A DNA stretch of 59,793 nucleotides from an uncultured Saprospiraceae bacterium (GTDB taxonomy: Bacteria > Bacteroidota > Bacteroidia > Chitinophagales > Saprospiraceae), in contig CALFUK010000080.1 of assembly GCA_937929945.1 (NCBI GenBank), positions 1 to 59,793 of the forward strand, written 5' to 3'. Position numbers and translations under genes: made by a program. Of this stretch, positions 27,056 to 35,734 are shown piece after piece. Position 1 is the first letter of the stretch; each line of letters begins with the position of its first letter. Below the pieces are notes generated by a model, which was not told the origin of the DNA, searched no databases, and worked only from the letters and a program-made list of their open reading frames with translations.

Positions 27056-29695
27056 ATGAAAACACTATTTACACTCGTCCTATGCGCCCTTGTATCTATG
27101 AGCGCTATGGCACAGACCACCATCACTGGAAAAGTCGTGGATTCTAGTAATTTCCCCCTGATTGGCGCCAGCGTCGTGGAGAGAGGCACCACTAATGGGA
27201 CCATCACTGATATCAATGGCGACTTCTCTTTGAAAGCATCGACTAATGCGAGTTTAGAAATCTCTTATGTCGGATTTGACGATCAGATCATCTCTTTAGA
27301 TGGAAGATCTTCAGTAGACATCATCATGTCAGAAGGTGTGCAGATAGGAGAAATATTGGTGACAGGATCCAGATCCTATAACAGGTCAGCGACTGATACA
27401 CCCGTGGCAGTAGATGTCATCGATGTACAGGAGATTGCTGCCAAAAATGGGAATGCAGAATTGAATAAAATCCTCCAGTATTTAGCCCCTTCCTTCAATG
27501 CTCAAAAGCAATCAGGATCGGACGGAGCGGAGCACATTGATCCTGCATCTCTAAGAGGGCTGGGACCTGACCAGACACTGGTCCTCATCAATGGTAAGAG
27601 AAGACACCAGTCATCACTGGTCAATATCTTCGGTACCAGAGGTAGAGGAAATTCTGGTACGGATATGAATGCCATACCAGCTTCTGCCATCGAAAGAATC
27701 GAAATTCTGAGAGATGGTGCAGCAGCGCAGTATGGCTCTGATGCGATAGCAGGTGTGATCAATATCATCTTGCGAAATGAGACCAATAAGCTCACAGGAT
27801 CAGTCACTGTAGGCGGATATAATCCAAATGCACCTGACGAAAGAGGTCTGTACGCGGAGAATAGCCCAGTGCCTAATACACCTGGCAATTTCATCGACCT
27901 TGACGGCAGCGGTACTGAGCCTGGAGAAGATCCCAGCATCGATGGAGTCACCACCAAAGTAGGTCTGAACTACGGATTTGATCTGGGCGATAAAGGCGGC
28001 TTCGCTAATGTCACCACAGAATTCGTCAATAAAGAGAAGACGCTCAGACCGGGTGCTACCTTCAGAAGAGGCTTTGGAGAGGCGGAGATCAGTGGCTTCT
28101 CTGGCATGCTGAATGGAGCTGTACCAGTAGGAGATGATACAGAAGTATACTTCTTCGGTGGCAGAAACTACAGAGATACTGATGCTTATGCCTTCACCAG
28201 AAATGCGGGAGACTCTCGTGCTGTACCTTCCATTTATCCTAATGGATTCACACCGCGTATCACCTCTATCATCACTGACAATTCGCTTTCCGCTGGGATC
28301 AGAAAATCTCTGGCTGATGGCTGGAGCGTGGATTTCAATAATACCTTTGGGAAGAATGACTTTCATTATTTCATCAAGGGGACGAACAATGCCACTCTCG
28401 GTGATCGATCACCTACAGACTTTGATGCTGGTGGACACACCCTGAGCCAGAATACGACTAACCTGGATCTCTCTAAGTATTTTCAGTCTGATGATGAGAA
28501 TAAAGGCTTTAACCTGGCCTTTGGTCTAGAATACAAGACGGACAATTTCACCATTTTCGCAGGAGAGGAAGGCTCTTACCAAGCCTATGATGTGAATGGA
28601 TTGCCCATCACCAGCCCAGATCAAGAATCGACTGGTTTAGCAGCTGGTTCTCAAGGATTTCCTGGCTACAGCCCAGCTAATGAAGTAGATCGTAATCGAT
28701 CTAGTATCGCTATATATGCTGATACAGAGTTTGATCTGTCTGAGGCCTTTTTGATCAGTGCAGCATTGAGATTTGAGAATTATACGGACTTTGGTAGCAC
28801 GCTGAACTGGAAGCTCGCCACCCGCTATAAAGTCAATGATGATCTGACCTTGAGAGGTGCCTTGAGTACTGGATTCAGAGCCCCATCACTCACGCAGATC
28901 TATTACAATCTTAGATTTACAGGTTTCCAGAATGGTGTATTGACGGAGACTTTACTATCTGCTAATAACAGTCCCGTCACCAAGGGCTTTGGTATTCTCC
29001 CACTTAAAGAGGAGGAGTCACTGAATGCAAGTGTCGGAGTCGCTTACAAAGCAGGCCCTTTCAGCGCGACAGTGGATGGATATTATATCGACATCTCTGA
29101 TCGTGTCGTGATTTCAGGATTCTTTGATGCGACATTCCTTAACCAAGGAGTCGAAGGGGCACAGTTTTTTGCTAATGCGGCTGATACCAGATCTACTGGA
29201 CTGGATGTGGTCCTGTCATACAAAGCAAGTCTTTCTAACAACAGCTCCCTGACCACTACACTAGCGGGTAATCTGAATAAGCTGGAAGTGACTGAGGTTA
29301 AAAATGGCAATCTAAATGAGTCCATCTTCTTCGGCAATCGAGAGCGATCTCTCCTGGAGGACGCAGCTCCAGCCAGTAAGTTCGCGCTCAACATAAATTA
29401 TGAGACAGAAAAACTGAGTTTAGGCGTAGCGGGCACTCACTTTGGAGCGGTCAGTTATTTTTCATTTGATAATGCCACAGAGGTCAATTACGCGGCTAAG
29501 GCAGTATTTGACTTAACGGCAACGTACAGCTTCAGCAAGAGCATGAATTTTACAGTTGGGCTGAATAACCTATTCAATACTTATCCAACGCAGCAAGACG
29601 CGAACAATGACACGGATAGTGGAGGATACTTCGACGCCGTTCAGATGGGCTTTGGAGGGTCGTATTACTATGCGAGATTTGGATTCGCATTCTAA
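27056..29695 (+). CDS. TonB-dependent outer-membrane receptor
   Basis: An 879-aa receptor importing a large ligand through the outer membrane with TonB energy. Signal peptide MKTLFTLVLCALVSMSAMAQ; a carboxypeptidase-regulatory-like domain (TGKVVDSSNFPLIGASVVER, about 22-105); a TonB-box-like IGEILVTGSR; the plug domain (SLRGLGPDQTLVLINGKRR...ERIEILRDGAAAQYGSDAI); then a 22-strand-type barrel ending in an aromatic residue (YYYARFGFAF). No SusD-like lipoprotein follows, so it is not a classical glycan SusC/D pair; the ligand cannot be told. Monocistronic: a strong terminator lies 25 bp after the stop. Confidence 0.93.
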   Translation: MKTLFTLVLCALVSMSAMAQTTITGKVVDSSNFPLIGASVVERGTTNGTITDINGDFSLKASTNASLEISYVGFDDQIISLDGRSSVDIIMSEGVQIGEILVTGSRSYNRSATDTPVAVDVIDVQEIAAKNGNAELNKILQYLAPSFNAQKQSGSDGAEHIDPASLRGLGPDQTLVLINGKRRHQSSLVNIFGTRGRGNSGTDMNAIPASAIERIEILRDGAAAQYGSDAIAGVINIILRNETNKLTGSVTVGGYNPNAPDERGLYAENSPVPNTPGNFIDLDGSGTEPGEDPSIDGVTTKVGLNYGFDLGDKGGFANVTTEFVNKEKTLRPGATFRRGFGEAEISGFSGMLNGAVPVGDDTEVYFFGGRNYRDTDAYAFTRNAGDSRAVPSIYPNGFTPRITSIITDNSLSAGIRKSLADGWSVDFNNTFGKNDFHYFIKGTNNATLGDRSPTDFDAGGHTLSQNTTNLDLSKYFQSDDENKGFNLAFGLEYKTDNFTIFAGEEGSYQAYDVNGLPITSPDQESTGLAAGSQGFPGYSPANEVDRNRSSIAIYADTEFDLSEAFLISAALRFENYTDFGSTLNWKLATRYKVNDDLTLRGALSTGFRAPSLTQIYYNLRFTGFQNGVLTETLLSANNSPVTKGFGILPLKEEESLNASVGVAYKAGPFSATVDGYYIDISDRVVISGFFDATFLNQGVEGAQFFANAADTRSTGLDVVLSYKASLSNNSSLTTTLAGNLNKLEVTEVKNGNLNESIFFGNRERSLLEDAAPASKFALNINYETEKLSLGVAGTHFGAVSYFSFDNATEVNYAAKAVFDLTATYSFSKSMNFTVGLNNLFNTYPTQQDANNDTDSGGYFDAVQMGFGGSYYYARFGFAF

Positions 29696-29719
29696 ACAGC
29701 GATCAATAAAAGACATAAG

Positions 29720-29750
29720 AAGGAGATGGAGCGATTCATCTCCTTTTTTT
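29720..29750 (+). terminator. Rho-independent terminator of the TonB receptor gene
   Basis: AAGGAGATG and CATCTCCTT form a 9-bp stem (29720-29728, 29737-29745) with an 8-nt loop and a run of Ts to 29750. Confidence 0.9.
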
Positions 29751-29780
29751 ATTGTCCCAATCCTCGTACATTCGGATCAT

Positions 29781-31118
29781 ATGTTTGATAGCTTACCACA
29801 CACCCTGCGAGAATATGGTCTACCTGGAGATGTCAGGACACTACTCCTTTTGAGAAAGGCCATTGAGAAAGACTTGGTGCATACCCTTGGTGATATGTAT
29901 GTAGTCCTGAAAGGTGTCTGTGTGCGCGATCCGAAGCTATTGGGTCCATTCACTCAGGCCTTCTACAAGTATTTTTTGGAAATTAACATTGGTAAGGGCG
30001 AAAAGCTAAATGCAGCCATAGCCAGATCCAAAGCCTTCGAAGATTGGAAAGAGATGTTCATCGAGGATAATCCAGAGCGCGAAGCGATGGATATGCGAGA
30101 GCTGATCGATCAGTTTCTCAATGAGGTACACCTGACCAGTTATGAAATCAAAGACTTGCTGAAAGGGGAGGACATCCTCGCCAATGATGACCCTGACATG
30201 AAGGATGAGGGAGGCGCTGATGAGACTGCTGAAGATCATAAGCTAGACCGAGCAGCTGATTATCGGAATGTGGATCTGGAAGAACTAAGAAGACGCATGC
30301 AGAAAGTCATGGAGCAGCAGAAGGGAAAGCACTTTGGCGGCAGCCACTGGATAGGGCAGGGAGGCGTCTCTCCGTATGGTAATAGCGGGGCCGCGGAAGG
30401 AGGCATCAGAGTCGGAGGCAAGGGCGGCGGAAAGATGGCCAGAGCCGTGGTAGACGATGGTAAGTACTACCCCGTAGATCTGAACCAACGACTGAATGAT
30501 AACAATGTCGATGCCGCACTCTCGTACCTGAAAGGCATCAGAGAGGAGACGGCACAAAAAGAGCTGCACATAAAAAAGACCATCACTGAAGGCCTGAAGC
30601 AGGGAGGCCTCTTTCTGCCCATCGAGCGAGAGATCATCGAGCGAAAGCTGCAGGTGATTCTGCTGATTGACAATGGCGGCTACTCCATGGATCCCTACAT
30701 CCGATCCGTGACCTCCTTGTTTAAAAAGATGAAGACCCGATTTTCTCACGATCTGGAGACCTACTATTTTCACAATACCATCTATGACCGGGTGTACGAA
30801 GATGCCCGCCGATCTAAGCGAGTCCCTATAGATAAAGTGCTGGCCAAAGATCCTAACTACCGGATATTCGTCGTCGGAGATGCAGCCATGGCTCCTTATG
30901 AACTAAATCAAATGAGCTACAATGTCTGGACGGCCCTGAAAGAAAAATTTGATCGCATGGCCTGGCTGAATCCCATGCATAAATCAGAGTGGGCATACAC
31001 GCAGACCACCGTCTTCTTACAGAAAATTATCCCGATGTATGGGCTGACGCCTAAGGGCATCGAAAAAGCTGTGCGGGATATGAATCAGAAGAAGGATGAG
31101 CTGTATGTCATTGGGTGA
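29781..31118 (+). CDS. CoxE-like VWA-domain protein (MoxR partner)
   Basis: A cytoplasmic VWA protein of 445 aa. The frame is open upstream to 29607 inside the TonB receptor gene, but a terminator at 29720-29750 intervenes, so I start at ATG 29781 (MFDSLPHTLREYGLP). The C-terminal half carries QVILLIDNGGYSMDPYIRSV, where the MIDAS signature is D-N-G-G-Y-S rather than DxSxS, then ETYYFHNTIYDRVYED and RIFVVGDAAMAPYEL, a pattern known from the CoxE-like VWA family. A basic, glycine-rich linker (GGIRVGGKGGGKMARA) precedes it. Such proteins work with MoxR AAA ATPases in enzyme maturation; the likely partner is 19 kb away at 49874. Confidence 0.82.
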   Translation: MFDSLPHTLREYGLPGDVRTLLLLRKAIEKDLVHTLGDMYVVLKGVCVRDPKLLGPFTQAFYKYFLEINIGKGEKLNAAIARSKAFEDWKEMFIEDNPEREAMDMRELIDQFLNEVHLTSYEIKDLLKGEDILANDDPDMKDEGGADETAEDHKLDRAADYRNVDLEELRRRMQKVMEQQKGKHFGGSHWIGQGGVSPYGNSGAAEGGIRVGGKGGGKMARAVVDDGKYYPVDLNQRLNDNNVDAALSYLKGIREETAQKELHIKKTITEGLKQGGLFLPIEREIIERKLQVILLIDNGGYSMDPYIRSVTSLFKKMKTRFSHDLETYYFHNTIYDRVYEDARRSKRVPIDKVLAKDPNYRIFVVGDAAMAPYELNQMSYNVWTALKEKFDRMAWLNPMHKSEWAYTQTTVFLQKIIPMYGLTPKGIEKAVRDMNQKKDELYVIG

Positions 31119-31398
31119 TAGATTTCACAAGCTACTAGGTAGATAGATTTCGATTGGTTGATGAATCTCAGTGGACAAAGTATTTCTGTAGCTTAGGACC
31201 ATTACAAGCTCATGAGGTACTCGTAGTTTAGTCAAGAACATGCTGCTTCACATAGGTCATTTTTAATGCAATACAATAGGCTGTAACCAGCAGGGTTTAT
31301 TAAATTCCCAAGGCTTCATTTTTATTCAGTTACAAAGTTATACCTTTCAGTGATACCACATTAGCTCATTACTCTAATTGCGAATCAAATTATTCTAA

Positions 31399-33177
31399 GT
31401 GACTCGGCCTGTTCTTATATGCTCTTTGGTACTACTCTCAATTACAGCGTGCACTGATGCATCTTTAATTATTTCCATAACGCCTCCAAACGTGCTCTTG
31501 ATATTAACGGATGACCAAGGCTGGGGAGATCTTAGCATCCATGGCAACACTAATCTTAGGACACCACATATAGATCGAATATTTAAGGAAGGTATAGAGT
31601 TTTCGAGATTCTATGTCAGTCCTGTATGCTCTCCGACACGAGCCGAAATTTTGACAGGGCGTCATCATGTTAGAGGCGGTGTGTATGCCACCTCTGCTGG
31701 AGGAGAGAGGCTCGACGCTGATGAGGAGACCATTGCTGATGTCTTCCAAAGAGCTGGCTATCGCACAGGAGCTTTTGGAAAATGGCACAATGGCGGGCAG
31801 TATCCCTATCACCCCAATGGCAGAGGCTTTGACGAGTTTTACGGTTTTTGCTCAGGCCACTGGGGGCACTACTTCAGTCCGATGCTGGAGCATAATGGAG
31901 AGATCACGAAAGGTAAGGGCTACCTGACTGATGACTTCACCGATCATGCCATCGAATTTATTCGAAACAGTCATGCACAGGGTAAGCCATCGCTGACTTA
32001 CTTAGCCTATAACACGCCACACAGCCCGATGCAAGTGCCTGATGAATATTGGGATAGATTCAAGAATAAAGAGATAGACATGCAGCATCACTCTGGAAAG
32101 GAGGACCTCACACATACTCGTGCCGCACTGGCGATGTGTGAGAATATCGATGATAATGTGGGCAGGTTGTTATCAGAAATGGAAGAGCTGGGAGTGCTGG
32201 ATCAGACCATCGTGATCTACCTTTCCGACAATGGACCAAATGGTAACCGCTGGAATGGCTGTATGAAAGGGCGGAAGGGATCGACAGAGGAAGGCGGCGT
32301 CCGTTCTCCTATGGCTCTGATGTGGAAAGACAAAGTTGAGTCAATGAAGAGGACTGACCAAATAGCTTCTGCACTTGATTTGCTGCCTACCTTGACCGAA
32401 CTATGTGGTATAGATGATCAGCCTAAGCGAGTCCTTGATGGACTTAGTTTGGCAGACCTTATTTGGAAAGAAGAAGGAGCCTTAGCTGGCGACAGAAAGC
32501 TGTTTCATTATTGGAGAGATAAGATCAGTGTGAGGACTCGAGATTATAAACTCTCTCATGAAGATTATCTATATGATATGGCAGAGGATACTTGCCAGCG
32601 CAGGGATGTCTCTCTTCGTCATCCAGAGATTAAAGCTAGGCTGTTATCAGCTAAGCGTCAATGGAGAGCCGAGGTGCTCTCTGAGCTGCAGCGTGATAAG
32701 AAGCGGCCTTTCATCATCGGGCATCCTGCTATGAAGACGACACAGCTGCCCGCGCGAGATGCATTCGCTTCGGGCGATATCAGGCGCTCTAATCGATACC
32801 CCAATGATTCTTTTTATGAGAACTGGGTCAATGCATCGGACAGCATCTACTGGCCCGTGACCATCCCTGTAGCTGGTGAATATGATGTAACGATATTCTA
32901 CACAGCGCCATCTGGAAGTGAGGGCTCTCGCTATGCCGTGAGCTACGGAGATGAGGCATTAGTCAGTACGATCATAAGGTCCCATGACCCACCACTACTG
33001 GGTGCGGCCGAAGATAGGAGCCCGCGCATAGAATCCTATGTTAAAGATTTTACTTCGATGAATGCTGGTCGGATCACACTCAAAGCTGGAGAAGGGGCCT
33101 TGTCGATTAAACCCATTGAAATGAAAGGAAAGGAACTGATGGATTTTCGGCTGATGGTCTTAGAAAGAGTGCTTTAG
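31399..33177 (+). CDS. Arylsulfatase-type sulfatase lipoprotein
   Basis: Hydrolyses a sulfate ester, most likely on a sulfated polysaccharide or glycan. 592 aa, beginning at GTG: this gives a clean lipoprotein signal (MTRPVLICSLVLLSITAC) and no in-frame ATG occurs nearby. Motifs: the metal-binding DDQGWGD after NVLLILT, the formylglycine motif C77-S-P-T-R with AEILTGR, FGKWH, HSPM and YLSDNGPNG. The catalytic Cys needs a maturase, not present here. Residues about 430-590 form an extra beta domain (WPVTIPVAGEYDVTIFYTAP) as in N-acetylgalactosamine-6-sulfatase relatives. No glycoside hydrolase or SusD is adjacent. Confidence 0.92.
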   Translation: MTRPVLICSLVLLSITACTDASLIISITPPNVLLILTDDQGWGDLSIHGNTNLRTPHIDRIFKEGIEFSRFYVSPVCSPTRAEILTGRHHVRGGVYATSAGGERLDADEETIADVFQRAGYRTGAFGKWHNGGQYPYHPNGRGFDEFYGFCSGHWGHYFSPMLEHNGEITKGKGYLTDDFTDHAIEFIRNSHAQGKPSLTYLAYNTPHSPMQVPDEYWDRFKNKEIDMQHHSGKEDLTHTRAALAMCENIDDNVGRLLSEMEELGVLDQTIVIYLSDNGPNGNRWNGCMKGRKGSTEEGGVRSPMALMWKDKVESMKRTDQIASALDLLPTLTELCGIDDQPKRVLDGLSLADLIWKEEGALAGDRKLFHYWRDKISVRTRDYKLSHEDYLYDMAEDTCQRRDVSLRHPEIKARLLSAKRQWRAEVLSELQRDKKRPFIIGHPAMKTTQLPARDAFASGDIRRSNRYPNDSFYENWVNASDSIYWPVTIPVAGEYDVTIFYTAPSGSEGSRYAVSYGDEALVSTIIRSHDPPLLGAAEDRSPRIESYVKDFTSMNAGRITLKAGEGALSIKPIEMKGKELMDFRLMVLERVL

Positions 33178-33317
33178 TACATTCGCATAGTACCTTCTTA
33201 GGCTATTGACCACTATTTGATTTTACATCTCATGGTCTCTGGGCTATGATCTTATCATGTGCATAGCTTAGTTTATGCTAATAAGCTTAGCTTTAGAGGG
33301 TACTAAAACTACATCAC

Positions 33318-34913
33318 ATGGAGCGTACGAAAAAGTTCTGGGGATGGGGCTATGAAGATTATGAGATCAGCCCTCAGATGATAAATCAATATAAGGCCAT
33401 GCTTGGATTCTCCTTGGGCATCGAGACCTTTTCAGATATCCCGGAGCCTGTGTTGGGTGAGATAGAAATCAGGAAGCCTCGATTCGGACTACCTGACAGC
33501 ATCATTTCGATTTGTTCGGCCGAAAAATTTGACCGTCTTTCGCACTGTTATGGTAAGTCTTACCGAGATGTATGGAGAGGTCTCCATGGGCAATTTGACA
33601 ATCCGCCAGACTATGTAGCCTATCCGAAGGATGAATCTGACATCCTTCGCCTTTACGAGTTTGCTGCAACGGAGGGTGTATCTATCGTGCCATTCGGTGG
33701 CGGCTCCTCCGTGACTGGAGGCGTAGAGCCGACTAAGAATACTTCATATCAGGGTATCATCACCGTGGATATGAAGCACTTTGATCAAGTCTTAGAGGTC
33801 GATGTAAAAAGTAGATCAGCGCGCATTCAGGCGGGCATGTTTGGTCCTGCGATAGATCGAGCATTGAAGCCGCATGGGCTGACACTTAGACACTACCCGC
33901 AGAGTTTTGAATTTTCTACCCTGGGAGGCTGGATCGTGACTCGATCTGGGGGCCACTTTGCGACCCTATATACCCACATTGATGAGTTCGTACAGAGCGT
34001 GACTATGCTCAGTCCCAGCGGTAAGACGGTAACACGCAGGCTGCCTGGATCAGGCGCAGGGCCCAGTGAGGAGAGACTGATCTCTGGCTCAGAGGGTATC
34101 TTTGGCATTGTCACCGAGGCTTGGATGAGGCTGCAGACTATACCTGAGTACAAAGCGAAACAGAGTGTCAATTTTGCGCGCTGGGAAGATGGAGTAGAGG
34201 CCTGCCGACTCATCTCGCAGTCGGGGCTGAATCCCAGTAATGCCAGACTTGTCAGTCCTATAGAAGCATTAAATAACGGTCTCGGTAATGGATCAGACAC
34301 TGTACTCATCGTCGGATTCGAGTCTCATAATCACGCTGTGGATGCCTGGCTGAGTGAGGCTTTCAGTCTATGTACCCGCTGTGGTGGTAGCTGGACTCCT
34401 AAAGCAAATAAGCTGGATCATGATGAGTCTGCGGACTCGTGGAAAAAATCATTTCTTGCAGCACCCTACATGCGCGATGAAATATTGAAGCTGGGCTGTA
34501 TCGCGGAGACCTTTGAGACAGCTGTGACTTGGGATCAGTTTGATCATTTTCATCAGGAGCTGACGAATACTGCTACTCGAGCGATTAATGAAATCTGCGG
34601 AGCTGGTATGATCACCTGTCGATTCACCCATCTCTATCCGGATGGACCTGCTCCTTATTACACCATAATTGCTAAGGGTCAGACAGGGAAGGAGATCGAG
34701 CAGTGGGATGCTATCAAGACCATCGTCTCTCAAAAGCTGATCGAGCTGGGAGGGACCATCACCCATCATCACGCTGTGGGCAAAGACCATCAGCCATTTT
34801 ATGAGGATCAGATGTCAGCGCCATTCGAGGCAGTATTGCGATCAGTCAAGAAGACACTGGATCCTGCTGGGATTTTGAATCCAGATGTACTGATCGATAC
34901 AAAAGAACGTTAG
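33318..34913 (+). CDS. FAD-binding oxidase, alkylglycerone-phosphate synthase-like
   Basis: A VAO-type flavoprotein of 531 aa close to alkyldihydroxyacetonephosphate synthase (AGPS). Visible: the N-terminal RFGLPDSIISICS and HCYGKSYRDVWRGL typical of AGPS, FAD-binding PFGGGSSVTGGVEP (about 125-138), RHYPQSFEFSTLGGWIVTRS, and near the C-terminus CRFTHLYPDG followed by the AGPS-specific triple histidine in THHHAVGKDH (about 483-485). Animal AGPS swaps acyl for alkyl on acyl-DHAP to make ether lipids; bacterial homologues are mostly uncharacterised and could instead be alcohol or hydroxyacid oxidases. A TAGCTTTA box at 33288-33295 is a plausible promoter. An alpha/beta hydrolase follows after 7 bp. 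Confidence 0.85.
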   Translation: MERTKKFWGWGYEDYEISPQMINQYKAMLGFSLGIETFSDIPEPVLGEIEIRKPRFGLPDSIISICSAEKFDRLSHCYGKSYRDVWRGLHGQFDNPPDYVAYPKDESDILRLYEFAATEGVSIVPFGGGSSVTGGVEPTKNTSYQGIITVDMKHFDQVLEVDVKSRSARIQAGMFGPAIDRALKPHGLTLRHYPQSFEFSTLGGWIVTRSGGHFATLYTHIDEFVQSVTMLSPSGKTVTRRLPGSGAGPSEERLISGSEGIFGIVTEAWMRLQTIPEYKAKQSVNFARWEDGVEACRLISQSGLNPSNARLVSPIEALNNGLGNGSDTVLIVGFESHNHAVDAWLSEAFSLCTRCGGSWTPKANKLDHDESADSWKKSFLAAPYMRDEILKLGCIAETFETAVTWDQFDHFHQELTNTATRAINEICGAGMITCRFTHLYPDGPAPYYTIIAKGQTGKEIEQWDAIKTIVSQKLIELGGTITHHHAVGKDHQPFYEDQMSAPFEAVLRSVKKTLDPAGILNPDVLIDTKER

Positions 34914-34920
34914 TAATGCT

Positions 34921-35706
34921 ATGTTGAAATTTTTGAAGCGGATCGGCATCTTTATTATACTATTTTACCTCGTGGTTATGGCAGGGCTGTACCTCAAGCA
35001 GGAGAGTCTCTTATTCTTACCTGATCAGCTGAGTCAGGATCATCAATATCGTAAAGGGGTGGAGCACGAGATACCTGTAGCAGACGGGGTGGACATCAGT
35101 GCCTACTACCATAAGTCACCTGAAGCTAAGGGAGTCATCATCTACCTGCATGGAAATAAGGGGAGTATCAGAAGGTGCATCCGACAGGCTGATATGCTGG
35201 ATGGTATTGGTTATGACATTCTGATGCCCGACTATCGATCTTATGGGAAGAGTGAGGGCAGCATAGAGTCCGAGGCGCAGATGCTTTCTGATATGCAGAA
35301 GGTCTATGATCACGCGCTATCGATGTATGATGAGTCACAGATAGTCGTCATGGGCTATTCTATGGGCAGTGGTATGGCTTCGTATTTGGCAGCGGAGAAT
35401 GAACCGCAGCAGCTATTTTTAGTATCGCCATATAAGAGCCTGGTGGATGTGATCTGGCGGAGATTTCCATTGATTCCTTCTTTCTTAATTAAATATCACT
35501 TTTCATCTTATGATTATTTACAGAAAGTGACCTGTCCCATCACGGCTTTCTACGCCAGTGATGATACGGTTATTCCACCCGCTTCATCACTCAGCCTGCT
35601 CGATGCTAATTCATCCATTGAAATGCATGAACTAAAAAATACTTCTCACCGGGGAGCTATTTTTCACGGTAGCATCAGAGAGCAACTCAGGATGAAGTTG
35701 AAATAG
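34921..35706 (+). CDS. Membrane-anchored alpha/beta hydrolase
   Basis: A 261-aa serine hydrolase of the BEM46/ABHD13 type. The N-terminal helix (about 8-25, IGIFIILFYLVVMAGLYL) anchors it, followed by the oxyanion part IIYLHGNKGSI, MPDYRSYGKSEG, the nucleophile elbow VMGYSMGSGMA, Asp in FYASDDTVIPP and His in LKNTSHRGAIF. The start ATG is 7 bp after the stop of the AGPS-like gene, so the two form an operon, which hints at a lipid-type substrate, though this is inference only. Confidence 0.88.
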   Translation: MLKFLKRIGIFIILFYLVVMAGLYLKQESLLFLPDQLSQDHQYRKGVEHEIPVADGVDISAYYHKSPEAKGVIIYLHGNKGSIRRCIRQADMLDGIGYDILMPDYRSYGKSEGSIESEAQMLSDMQKVYDHALSMYDESQIVVMGYSMGSGMASYLAAENEPQQLFLVSPYKSLVDVIWRRFPLIPSFLIKYHFSSYDYLQKVTCPITAFYASDDTVIPPASSLSLLDANSSIEMHELKNTSHRGAIFHGSIREQLRMKLK

Positions 35707-35734
35707 CAATTGATAATGGGCAAAGCATTCCGTA

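Noticed and set aside
29607-29780. N-terminal extension of the VWA protein into the TonB receptor gene
   Set aside because: A clear terminator (29720-29750) lies within this stretch and the residues have no family resemblance; ATG 29781 is preferred.
27056-33177. Polysaccharide utilisation locus (TonB receptor plus sulfatase)
   Set aside because: No SusD-like lipoprotein or glycoside hydrolase is present, a terminator follows the receptor, and an unrelated VWA gene lies between.
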